Positions 25,955 through 33,720 of a DNA stretch of 52,192 nucleotides are shown here, in pieces (the stretch's first letter is position 1; the number at the start of each line of letters is the position of its first letter). Location of the stretch: assembly GCA_046262315.1 (NCBI GenBank), contig JBHEMZ010000053.1, forward strand, positions 1 to 52,192, given 5' to 3'. The notes below the pieces were generated by a model. It was given only the letters and a program-made list of their open reading frames with translations. It was not told the origin of the DNA and did not search any database. The position numbers and the translations under genes are program-made. The stretch comes from JACVRM01 sp046262315 (lineage in GTDB: Bacteria; Actinomycetota; Thermoleophilia; Gaiellales; Gaiellaceae).

Positions 25955-26133
25955 TCCGGATGGACGCGCTCGCGAGCTCGTACCACATCGGCATGATCTA
26001 CGCGAGGAACGCCGACGGTACGGACCAGATCGTGGAAGCGAAGGGCGAGGCCTACGGCACGAACGTCTGGACGCGGACGTACCGCGGGAACTCTGACTAC
26101 GGGGGCGTGAGACGGCTGGGGTGGGACGCCTAG
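25489..26133 (+). CDS. Secreted NlpC/P60-like cysteine peptidase or amidase
   Basis: 214 residues from GTG 25489, preceded by GGAGGTGA (a second GTG at 25492 is also possible). N-terminal hydrophobic export signal (10-32). The motif GGDCSGFTFKVW (Cys 102), SSYHIGMIYA (His 166) and VEAKGE (Glu 183) form the Cys-His-polar triad arrangement of NlpC/P60 enzymes, which cut peptidoglycan stem peptides or related amides. Asn/Trp-rich insertion before the cysteine (GGGCWNNNDVDD). Overlaps the next gene by 13 bases. Likely acts in the envelope with its two exported neighbours. Confidence 0.75.
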   Translation: MVSRTTRSATVGIVAFVGAFTAALVAAGIALGYHTNFVGAYCNSNPPQYTPYFTRDGSIDVALRARWEGYQWGGGCWNNNDVDDAPGDQTQDPYTRGEGGDCSGFTFKVWRESENTSDKAAWQWNMLRFVHGPYSSYSYKVGSGAPHVTYAKSGLIRMDALASSYHIGMIYARNADGTDQIVEAKGEAYGTNVWTRTYRGNSDYGGVRRLGWDA

Positions 26134-26813
26134 CCCGCGTTGAGCAGCGGTGGCGGCGTGTGGTCGTCGCCACCGCGCTCCTCCTCCTGGCGGCCGCGTG
26201 CGGAGGCGGACACACGAACGAGGTACCGGAGCGGCTCGTGGACGGCTCGCGTCCTCCCGCCGCCCCGGCAGCGCTCGCACGCCTGAGCAACCCGGTGATG
26301 ACCCGCGCGCGAGTCTTCGATCCGCGGGATCAGCTCAACGCGCGGCGGTGCCTGCGCAGCTTCGGCTCGTTCGTCCAGCAGGCGGCTCGCGCTGTGGAGC
26401 GCATCGGGACCGAGGGCCGCAGCCTAACACTCGTCGCAGGCCCGCTCCTGGCAGCCTGTGACGCGGCCGCCGGCGCCCGGGAAGGCGGCGCGCGCTGGTG
26501 CGGGGGCGCTGCCGGGAAGCGGCGCTCCGGAGTGCTCACAGATCCACGCCTCGACCTTGCGAACTGCGTGGACGCGGAGGGACGCGCAGTGGGCTTCACG
26601 TGGATAGAGCCGCTCGAGGGCGCCGGCTGGGTGGCGGTCGAGCGCGACGGCTACTTCGAGGTCTATCCGGTAGCCGGCGGTGCACCCGTGCGGATCGCCA
26701 CCACGGATGGCATAGACGCCGAACGCTCCTCGCTCCGTTTCGAGGTCATCCAGCTCGCCCCGGACGGACGGACGCTGAAGCGAGAGGAGGTGGAGGCTGG
26801 AGTCGCGGGGTAA
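26121..26813 (+). CDS. Lipoprotein of unknown function
   Basis: 230 residues from GTG 26121, overlapping the NlpC/P60-like gene's stop. Signal peptide with lipobox LAAAC (Cys 27) followed by GGG. The mature part has cysteines at RRCLRSF, AACDAA, RWCGG and ANCVDA, then a beta-rich end (FEVYPVAGGAPVRIATT). No recognised domain. Third exported product of the operon; it could be an inhibitor or partner of the peptidase. Confidence 0.75.
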   Translation: MGRLARVEQRWRRVVVATALLLLAAACGGGHTNEVPERLVDGSRPPAAPAALARLSNPVMTRARVFDPRDQLNARRCLRSFGSFVQQAARAVERIGTEGRSLTLVAGPLLAACDAAAGAREGGARWCGGAAGKRRSGVLTDPRLDLANCVDAEGRAVGFTWIEPLEGAGWVAVERDGYFEVYPVAGGAPVRIATTDGIDAERSSLRFEVIQLAPDGRTLKREEVEAGVAG

Positions 26814-26851
26814 GGCACCTTGCAGGAGGGGGCGGCACGCCGGTTGACCGC

Positions 26852-28705
26852 TCAGGAGGAGCGTACGTCGAACCCGTAGCGCTCGAAAGCCGTGAACGCC
26901 CGAGCGAGCCTGCGCTCGGCGGCCGCGAGCCGCCCGCGGCCTAACGCGTATGCCCTCGCGTTCGAATCGTCCGCGGCGGACGCCAGTGCGGAGTACTCGT
27001 CTGCCGCGCTGCGTAGCGCCTTGCGCAGGGTGAGGATCTCGGGCCGGATCACCGGCGCGAAGGCGTTGGACGCCAGCGAGCCCGCGGCCTTTCGGTACGC
27101 CGCGGCGGCAGCGCGTGCTACTCGCGCCTGGGCGGCCGGCCCGCGAGCCGAGGCGAGCCCCGAGACGGCGCGTCGGCGGCCCGCGGCGATGGCCATTGCG
27201 GTGGCGCTCAGCCGTGCCGCGTCGGGGCGCCTAGGGACGACGTCGAGCAGGTTGCCGGAAAGGCGGGCGCCTCCCGCCACGCGCTCGCACGCCCGCCGAG
27301 CGGCGGTCGAGCCCTGGCAGGCGAACGTAGATGCTCCGTTCGCGCGCGGCGCGACGAGGAGGGTGAGGCTTGTCCGCACGCCGCGGTACAGGTACGCCGA
27401 GTTGTCTCCGAGACGCACCAGGGACCGCTTTGCTACCCCGCTCGCGGGGGCCAGCGCTCGAGGCAGGAACGATGGTCGGCGCGCGTCGGTCGTTCCTGCC
27501 GTTAGTCGCACGCGACGGGACGCACTCCGCAGCACGAAGCCGTCGCGAAAGCGGACGCCCGCGACCGTCCCCGCAGCCCCGGGCACGCGCTCCCATCCGG
27601 CCGGATACCTGAGCAAGATGCCGCTCCCCTCCGCCGCCCCTCCCTTTGCCGGCGCGTCCGCTTCCTCGCGGGATGTTGCGCCGCCCGCGAGGTAGCCGCC
27701 CCCGGCGAGGGCGACGAGGCCGGCCGCGGCCGCGCCGGCGACGGCGAAGCGGCCTCGACGGCTGTGAGGGAGAGCCAGGGTCGCCGCGGTCGGACGCGGG
27801 AGCGGCGTGCGCCGGCGTTTTCGGATGCCGGCCTCCTCGGGTGCGCGGATCGGCCCGGGGGGCATCTCCGCGCCGCGCGCGTGCGCTCCGAGGGCCTCAC
27901 TGGCTGCCGCAAGCACCGCCCCCGCCGTTGCGTACCGGGCATCCGGTTGCTTTGCCATGGCGAGCGTCACGACTGAATCGAGGGCGGCGGGAAGGTCCGT
28001 GCGCCGCCCGCTCACAGCCGGCGGTGGGTCCGAGATGTGGGCGTAGAGGACGGCTGCATCGGTTTCGCGCGGGAACGGCACGGAGCCCGTCAGAGCCTCG
28101 TAGAGCACGGCGCCGAGCGAATACACGTCGCTGCGCGCGGACGCAGGCTCCCCTCGGATTTGCTCGGGCGAGATGTAGTCGAGTGTGCCCATCATCCGTC
28201 CCGTCTGCGTCAACGCCGTCGCGCGGTTCTGCGCCTTCGTAACACCGAAGTCGGCGAGGTACGCGTGCCGGCGGTTCTCGCTCACGAGGATGTTCTCGGG
28301 CTTGACGTCGCGGTGGATCAGGCCGCTCTCGTGCGCGGTGTCGAGGGCGTCGGCGACCTGGCTCAGCAGCGTGACGGCGTCGCGGGGGTCGAGCTCGCGC
28401 CCGACGATCAGGTCGCGCAGGTTCGACCCGCGGATGAGGCGCATCGCGAGGAAGAGCCCGTGCTCGCTCTCGCCCGCCTCGAAGACCGTGACGATGTGCG
28501 GATGCTCGATCGCCGCCTGGAGCTGTCCCTCGCGCCGGAAGCGCTCACGGAACTCGAGATCGTCGCCCAGCTCGTTCGAGATCAGCTTCAGCGCAACCGT
28601 GCGCTCGAGCGACAGCTGCGTCGCTTCGTAGACAGCACCCATTCCGCCCTGGCCGAGCAGGCGGTCGATCCGATACCCGGCAATAGTCGCACCCGGAGCG
28701 AGCAC
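26852..28705 (-). CDS. Transmembrane Ser/Thr protein kinase
   Basis: 617 residues from GTG 28705. Complete Hanks kinase: glycine loop GQGGMG (19-24), VALK with Lys 40, HRDVKPEN with Asp 133, DFG at 152-154 and SPEQ at 179-182. A basic juxtamembrane stretch (RKRRRTPLPRP) precedes one transmembrane segment (about 319-340). The outer part is about 275 residues, Ala/Arg-rich, with two cysteines and a helical C-terminus; no PASTA repeats. It is a receptor kinase for an unknown outer signal. TACACT lies 7 bases before the GTG. The open frame upstream to 29191 is antisense shadow. Downstream of the TM and FN3 protein genes on the same strand. Confidence 0.9.
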   Translation of the reverse strand: MLAPGATIAGYRIDRLLGQGGMGAVYEATQLSLERTVALKLISNELGDDLEFRERFRREGQLQAAIEHPHIVTVFEAGESEHGLFLAMRLIRGSNLRDLIVGRELDPRDAVTLLSQVADALDTAHESGLIHRDVKPENILVSENRRHAYLADFGVTKAQNRATALTQTGRMMGTLDYISPEQIRGEPASARSDVYSLGAVLYEALTGSVPFPRETDAAVLYAHISDPPPAVSGRRTDLPAALDSVVTLAMAKQPDARYATAGAVLAAASEALGAHARGAEMPPGPIRAPEEAGIRKRRRTPLPRPTAATLALPHSRRGRFAVAGAAAAGLVALAGGGYLAGGATSREEADAPAKGGAAEGSGILLRYPAGWERVPGAAGTVAGVRFRDGFVLRSASRRVRLTAGTTDARRPSFLPRALAPASGVAKRSLVRLGDNSAYLYRGVRTSLTLLVAPRANGASTFACQGSTAARRACERVAGGARLSGNLLDVVPRRPDAARLSATAMAIAAGRRRAVSGLASARGPAAQARVARAAAAAYRKAAGSLASNAFAPVIRPEILTLRKALRSAADEYSALASAADDSNARAYALGRGRLAAAERRLARAFTAFERYGFDVRSS

Positions 28706-28712
28706 GCTGGCG

Positions 28713-28718
28713 AGTGTA
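28713..28718 (-). promoter_or_regulatory. Leaderless -10 box for receptor kinase gene
   Basis: TACACT on the minus strand with a 7-base spacer to GTG 28705. It supports this start over longer open frames. Confidence 0.5.
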
Positions 28719-28725
28719 GGGCGGC

Positions 28726-29082
28726 TCAGCCCCCGATGACCGTGGTCGTCGTGGTCGGCGGCTTCGTCGGCGGCGCCGTTGTGGGCGGCGTCGTGGGCGG
28801 CGTCGTAGTCGGCGAGATCACACCGCCCCCGCCGCCCGACGGCGGCGAAGCCGGGGCGCGCGTCGCGATGCGGGCGAGCGCCGGGATGGTTCCTGCAAAC
28901 GCCGGCGCGCGGACGACCGGAGCGCCGCCGGTGAGCTTGACGAGATCGGCTGCTGTCGAGGCCGTCGCGGATGGGGCCGATCCTTCGTCCGAGGGATGCG
29001 TGCCGAGCGCGAATCCACCTGCGAAGAGACCAAGTGCGGCGAGCGCACCGACCGACCACGCTGCGATCGCGCGCCCGCGCAC
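28726..29082 (-). CDS. Small single-pass membrane protein with Thr/Pro-rich tail
   Basis: 118 residues from GTG 29082, whose G completes... the TAG stop of the upstream gene (one-base overlap). One hydrophobic segment near the N-terminus (about 8-27). The outside part ends in a low-complexity run of TPPTT and PPTKP units and VIGG. No domain. The coupling to the secreted FN3 protein and the position just before the receptor kinase suggest a shared envelope role, for example as a linker or ligand. Confidence 0.65.
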   Translation of the reverse strand: MRGRAIAAWSVGALAALGLFAGGFALGTHPSDEGSAPSATASTAADLVKLTGGAPVVRAPAFAGTIPALARIATRAPASPPSGGGGGVISPTTTPPTTPPTTAPPTKPPTTTTTVIGG

Positions 29083-30428
29083 TAGCGCCCGAGGTTGATG
29101 CGCTTGCAGAGAGTCGGCGTCTGCTTACCGACCGCTGGCATGCATCGCAGCCGCAGCGCCTCGTTGTCCCGCAGCCGCAGATCGAGGTCATAACCGATCA
29201 TTCCGGGCTTGATCGCGCGGACGTGGACTGTTTCACGTAGGCGGAACTTGCGGTTGCGCAGCTTACGGCTAGCGACCGCCTCCGACCGGGCGACGAGCCG
29301 CTCGCGTCCGAATGAACGGTGCGAGACCGTCACCACCGTCCCCGGGGCGAGCTGGAGCAGCACCAGGCGCTTGACCGTCAGAAGGGGGGATCCTGAGACT
29401 GCGATCGCGCGGTAAAGCCTCGTGAAGCGTAGCCGTGCGAACGGTCCCGGGCAGCCGTCGCCGTCCTTGTCGTACGTGCCACCTCGGACGGCGTCGCACT
29501 CGTCCACGCTGTCGACGACCGAGTCGCCGTCCGAGTCGGGCTCGGGCGTGGTCGTCGTCGCGGGCGCCGACAGCGGGCTCGTGTTCCCAGCCGCGTCGAG
29601 CGCACGCACCTCGTAGCGGTACGTCTGCCCCTCCTTCAGACCGCTGTCCGAATAGGACGTCGCCGTCGGCGTCGCGACATGCGCGCCGTTGCGGAAGAGC
29701 TGGTACGCCGTGACCCCGACGTTGTCGGTGCTCGCGTCCCACGTGACGGCGACCGTCGTCGTCGAGCTGGCGGACGCTCGGAGGTTGCCCGGGGTCGTCG
29801 GAGGCGTTGTATCGGGCGGCGGGGGCGGCGGCGCGAGCACGATCGTGTAGTCGATGCGGTTACCTGCGGGCGCGTCGCTCGGCACATAGTCGTTGCCGGG
29901 CCCCGCACTCGCCGCCGTGTAGACGAACGAGTAGAAGCCGAGCGTGCCGCCGAGATCGGCGCGGTTGACGCTCAGCGTCATCGTCTGCGTCGCTCCGTCG
30001 AACGAGCCGCCGAAGCTGGGTGCCGAGACGTTCTCGGTGAACGTGGCGCCGTCGCAGCGGTCGACCGCGTACTTCGGGAACGAGGAGCCGAAATAGCGCA
30101 GCTTGTACTCCGAGCCGTTGCACCCCGTGGAGGTGCTCTTGTCGCCGTCGAGGAAGACGGTCACTCCCTCGTCGCCGATCGCGGGCCGGTTGGCGAACGT
30201 GATCCTGACCGTGATCAGGCCGTTGTCGTCGTTCGAGATGACGATCCGTGTGACGTCGCCGGCCTGGCCGGCGTCACCGGTCTCGTCGTCGACCGTCTTC
30301 GATGCCGACGCCTGTGCCGGCGTCGGCCCGTAGCCGTCGGCTGCCACCAGCCAGCCGGCGAGGGCGGACGCAGCCAGTCCGAACGCCGCGACGGCGCGTG
30401 CGCGCCGCCAGAAGACCCCGTTTTCCAC
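29082..30428 (-). CDS. Secreted multi-domain protein with FN3 and thrombospondin-3-like repeat
   Basis: 448 residues from GTG 30428. Signal peptide (about 1-42), then a beta-sandwich of about 165 residues related by eye to the N-terminal domain of the 36036 gene (VTRIVISNDDNG, FLDGDKSTSTG, VNRADLGGTLGFYSF). A P/D/T linker leads to an FN3 domain (VAVTWDASTDNVGV, TYRYEVRALDAAGNTSPL), then a calcium-binding DSDGDSVVDSVDECD type-3 repeat and a basic C-terminal domain. Likely a cell-surface or extracellular adhesin-like protein. Stop overlaps the next gene by one base; with the TM protein and kinase it forms an operon. Confidence 0.8.
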   Translation of the reverse strand: MENGVFWRRARAVAAFGLAASALAGWLVAADGYGPTPAQASASKTVDDETGDAGQAGDVTRIVISNDDNGLITVRITFANRPAIGDEGVTVFLDGDKSTSTGCNGSEYKLRYFGSSFPKYAVDRCDGATFTENVSAPSFGGSFDGATQTMTLSVNRADLGGTLGFYSFVYTAASAGPGNDYVPSDAPAGNRIDYTIVLAPPPPPPDTTPPTTPGNLRASASSTTTVAVTWDASTDNVGVTAYQLFRNGAHVATPTATSYSDSGLKEGQTYRYEVRALDAAGNTSPLSAPATTTTPEPDSDGDSVVDSVDECDAVRGGTYDKDGDGCPGPFARLRFTRLYRAIAVSGSPLLTVKRLVLLQLAPGTVVTVSHRSFGRERLVARSEAVASRKLRNRKFRLRETVHVRAIKPGMIGYDLDLRLRDNEALRLRCMPAVGKQTPTLCKRINLGR

Positions 30429-30535
30429 GTCCGTTCCCTTCGTCCCCGCGGTTACAAAGACACTTCGAGTGTACTGCTACTTGCGGAAAACGAAAAGCTT
30501 CGCCGTCGCCGGTTGAAACGTCGCAGCCGGCGGTC

Positions 30536-30541
30536 TAGCGT
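30536..30541 (+). promoter_or_regulatory. Leaderless -10 box for the kinase-cyclase operon
   Basis: TAGCGT, 7 bases before GTG 30549. Confidence 0.5.
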
Positions 30542-30548
30542 CCCGGCG

Positions 30549-30731
30549 GTGCAGCGTGAGCCGAACCGGAAGAACAGCCAGGAGTGGTCGACCGAACTCG
30601 CGCGTGAGCAGGCCGGGGGCGGGGAGGACGCGGGGGTGCTCGAGCAGGCAGCCGAGCTCCTCGAGCGCGGCGGTTTCGCGCCGGACGACCCGCGCGTCGA
30701 GCGGCTGCGGCGCGCCCTCGAGTCGCGCTAG
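30549..30731 (+). CDS. Small charged protein upstream of kinase (60 residues)
   Basis: GTG 30549 to TAG 30731, two bases before the kinase start. A basic N-terminus (REPNRKNSQEWSTEL) and acidic helical C-terminus (GVLEQAAELLERGGFAP, DDPRVERLRRALESR). No known domain. The tight spacing and its own leaderless promoter make it the first gene of a kinase-cyclase operon. It might be a substrate or regulator of the kinase; this is inference only. Confidence 0.6.
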   Translation: MQREPNRKNSQEWSTELAREQAGGGEDAGVLEQAAELLERGGFAPDDPRVERLRRALESR

Positions 30732-30733
30732 CC

Positions 30734-31573
30734 GTGGAGGCGGCGGGGGTCGACTTCGGGCCGGGCGACCGCGTAGGACGCTACCGGCTCGACTCGGTGC
30801 TCGGCGAGGGCGCGATGGGCGTCGTCTTCAGGGCCTACGAGGAGGGGGACGGTCGCGTCGTTGCGCTCAAGGTGCTGCGGCGTGCGCTCTCGGGTGACGA
30901 CGTCTACAAGCAGCGCTTCCAGCGCGAGGTTCGCGTCGCCAGCGAGGTGCAGGCCGCCGGGCTCGTTCCCATTCTCGAGGGAGGCGAGGCCGGGGGTGTC
31001 CACTATCTCGCGGTCGAGTACGTCGATGGAGGGACCCTCGAAGATCTTCTCGAGGGCGGGGGTCCTCTGCCCGTGGCCGACGTCGTACGCATCGTCGGCG
31101 ACATCGCGGGGGGACTCGACGCGCTCCACCGCCACGGCGTCGTACACCGTGACGTCAAGCCCTCGAACGTGATGCTGCGAGCGGGCGGCAAGGCGGCGCT
31201 GACCGACTTCGGCCTCGCCAAGGGCCGCGCATACACGGTGCTGACCCGCCCGGGCCAGGTAATGGGGACGCTCGACTACATCGCGCCCGAGCTCATCACG
31301 GGCGGCGAGGCCACGCCCGCGAGCGACATCTACGCACTCGGCTGCGTCGCCTACGAGTGCGCGACAGGCGCGGCGCCGTTCGCAGACCGCAACATGTTCG
31401 AGGTGGCCGTCGCGCACATGGAGGACGAGCCGGAGAACCCGGTCGGCGTGCGCCCGGAGCTGCCCGCCGACCTCGGTTGGGTGATCCTCCAGGGGCTCGC
31501 CAAGGAGCCCGAGCGCCGGCCCGGGACCGCGGTCGCGTTCGCGAACTTGCTCCGCGTCGCCGTCCGCGCGTGA
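30734..31573 (+). CDS. Soluble Ser/Thr protein kinase
   Basis: 279 residues, essentially a bare kinase domain. Glycine loop GEGAMG (24-29), catalytic Lys 46, HRDVKPSN with Asp 140, DFG 158-160, APE 184-186, DIYALGCVAYE helix F. No membrane segment or extra domain. The stop overlaps the GTG of the cyclase/ATPase gene (GTGA), so both products are made together. The likely task is to phosphorylate the cyclase or its ATPase switch, though no phosphosite can be assigned. Confidence 0.92.
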   Translation: MEAAGVDFGPGDRVGRYRLDSVLGEGAMGVVFRAYEEGDGRVVALKVLRRALSGDDVYKQRFQREVRVASEVQAAGLVPILEGGEAGGVHYLAVEYVDGGTLEDLLEGGGPLPVADVVRIVGDIAGGLDALHRHGVVHRDVKPSNVMLRAGGKAALTDFGLAKGRAYTVLTRPGQVMGTLDYIAPELITGGEATPASDIYALGCVAYECATGAAPFADRNMFEVAVAHMEDEPENPVGVRPELPADLGWVILQGLAKEPERRPGTAVAFANLLRVAVRA

Positions 31574-33642
31574 GCGGCGTCTGCGCTACGTGCGGAACGC
31601 CCCTCCCGGAGAGCGCTCGGTTCTGCCCCGACTGCGGGGGCGCAGTCGCCGGGGGACAGGCTGCGCCGTCCGGGGACGAGCTGCGGCCCGTCACCGCGCT
31701 GTTCGCCGACGTCGTCGGCTCGACCGCGCTCGGCGAGCGGCTAGCACCCGACGAGGTCAAGGCGCTCGTCGGCGAGTGCGTCACACGCCTGGCGCGCGCG
31801 GTCGAAGAATACGGCGGCCTCGTGCAGGCCTACATGGGCGACGGCATCTGCGCGTACTTCGGCGTGCCGACCGCTCGGGAGGACGATCCCGAGCGGGCCG
31901 CGCGAGCGGCGCTGCGCATCCTCGGGGTCGTGCGCGAGTACGCCGAGGACATCCGCGGCGCGTGGGGGATCGAGGACTTCGACGTACGCGTCGGGATCAA
32001 CGGCGGCCAGGCTGCCGTCGGGGTCGTCGGGGGGTCCGACCCCCAACCGGTCGCGCTCGGCGACGCCACCAATGTCGCGGCGCGACTTCAGTCCTCCGCG
32101 GCGCCCGGCTCGATCGTGATCGGTGAGGCGACGGCCCGCCGCCTGGCGTCCCGCTTCGAGCTCCAGCCCCTGGGCGCCGTCGAGGTCAAGGGCCGGGCCG
32201 ACGCGGTCGCCGCGTGGCGGCTCCTCCGGCCCCTCGGGGGGGCGCGGACGGCCGCCACTGGCCCGCTCGTCGGGCGCGAGGCCGAGCTCGACCGTCTTCG
32301 CGAGGTCGTCGGCGAGCTCGTCGAGGCCGGTCGCGGACAGGTGCTGCTCATCACCGGCGAGGCCGGCATCGGCAAGACACGCCTGCTCGCCGAGGTGGAG
32401 CGCCTCGCCGGCGATCGAGTCACGTGGCTGGAGGGCGAGTGTCTCTCGTACGGCGGTCTCGCCGGCTGGCCGTTTGTCCAGCTTCTACGCCGGTGGCTCG
32501 ACGCGGACATCGGCGCGCCCGAGGTGGTGGTGCGCACGAAGGCGCGCGCCAAGCTCGCGGCCGTGCTCGGAGACCGCGCCCCCGAGGTGCTCGTCGGCTT
32601 TGCCCGCGTCTTGCGGCTGCGGCTGGAGGAGGGCGAAGCGCGGGACGAGGGCCCCCTCGGCGGCGCCGCTGCTGCGTACGCCGAGTGGCTCGAGGCGCTA
32701 GCGGCGGAGCGGCCGGTCGTGCTCGCGCTCGAGGACGTCCACTGGGCGGACGAAGCGACGCGCGCGCTCGCGGCCGAGCTCTTGACGCTCACCGATCGTG
32801 CGCCCGTGCTCGTAGTGGCCACGCTCCGGCTCGACCCCGGCTCACCGGGAGCGGACCTACGTTCGCACGTGCTCTCCGGATTCTCGCACCGCGCTCTCGA
32901 GCTTGCCCTCGGGTCCCTCGCTGACGAGGACGCGCGGGCGCTCCTCCACATGCTGCTTCCGGGCGGTGTGGACGAGCCGACCGCCGACGAGCTCGTCGCA
33001 CGCGCAGAAGGCAACCCGCTCTACCTCGAGGAGTTGATGCGCGCGCTGGTGGAAGGAGGGGGGCTGGCCCGGAGGCGCACCTGGACGCTGACCGTCTCTT
33101 CACAGGCGTTGCTGCCGCCGGCGCTCGAGAATCTGCTCGTCTCGCGTATCGACCACCTGCCCCCGGAGGCACGGCGCGTCGCTCAGGTCGCGGCGGTGAT
33201 CGGCCGTGAGTTCCCGCTCGGCCTCCTGCGGGCCGCCGGAGCCGCCGAGGACGTGGAGGGCGCCCTGGGTCTCCTGCTGCGAGCCGGCATCGTGCGGGAG
33301 GTGCGCCGCTTCCCCGAGCCGAGTCTTGCGTTCAAGCACGGTCTGCTTCACGACGCGGCGCTCTCGACGCTGACTCCCGCGCGCCGGCGCGAGCTTGCCG
33401 GCGCAGTGGCCGCCGCCGCAGAGACCCTCTATGGGGGATCGCTCGACGGCCGCCTGGAGCCGCTCGCCCGCTGGCACGCGGAGGGCGGCGACCTGCGGCG
33501 GGCTGTCGCGCTGCTGGAGCGGGCCGCCGACGGTGCGGCCGAGCCCGAGGCCGCGGAGCTCCTGCGCCGGGCGAAGCGGCTCGCAGAGCGCGAGGGCGAC
33601 ACCGAGGCGGCCGCGCGGATCGACGCGCGGCTCAGCGATTGA
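31570..33642 (+). CDS. Class III cyclase-like protein with zinc ribbon and AAA ATPase, non-canonical cyclase site
   Basis: 690 residues from GTG 31570. Zinc ribbon (C5, C8, C19, C22), cyclase domain (about 38-205) and AAA_16 ATPase with Walker A GEAGIGKT at 263-270 and Walker B LALEDVHWADE. Shorter C-terminus than the 1-6.7 kb paralogs, lacking most TPR-like helices. Metal aspartates D47 and D91 and the N168/R172 pair are kept. The residue four before D91, lysine in the intact paralog, is Ala 87, so substrate choice may be altered or activity lost. Translationally coupled to a Ser/Thr kinase. Confidence 0.88.
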   Translation: MSGVCATCGTPLPESARFCPDCGGAVAGGQAAPSGDELRPVTALFADVVGSTALGERLAPDEVKALVGECVTRLARAVEEYGGLVQAYMGDGICAYFGVPTAREDDPERAARAALRILGVVREYAEDIRGAWGIEDFDVRVGINGGQAAVGVVGGSDPQPVALGDATNVAARLQSSAAPGSIVIGEATARRLASRFELQPLGAVEVKGRADAVAAWRLLRPLGGARTAATGPLVGREAELDRLREVVGELVEAGRGQVLLITGEAGIGKTRLLAEVERLAGDRVTWLEGECLSYGGLAGWPFVQLLRRWLDADIGAPEVVVRTKARAKLAAVLGDRAPEVLVGFARVLRLRLEEGEARDEGPLGGAAAAYAEWLEALAAERPVVLALEDVHWADEATRALAAELLTLTDRAPVLVVATLRLDPGSPGADLRSHVLSGFSHRALELALGSLADEDARALLHMLLPGGVDEPTADELVARAEGNPLYLEELMRALVEGGGLARRRTWTLTVSSQALLPPALENLLVSRIDHLPPEARRVAQVAAVIGREFPLGLLRAAGAAEDVEGALGLLLRAGIVREVRRFPEPSLAFKHGLLHDAALSTLTPARRRELAGAVAAAAETLYGGSLDGRLEPLARWHAEGGDLRRAVALLERAADGAAEPEAAELLRRAKRLAEREGDTEAAARIDARLSD

Positions 33643-33720
33643 CCGTGCGATCCGGCCCACACCCGACGCCGACCGCAGCGGTGGTGCCGCGCCAGCGTGA
33701 CGACGTTGGTCGAGGCCGCG

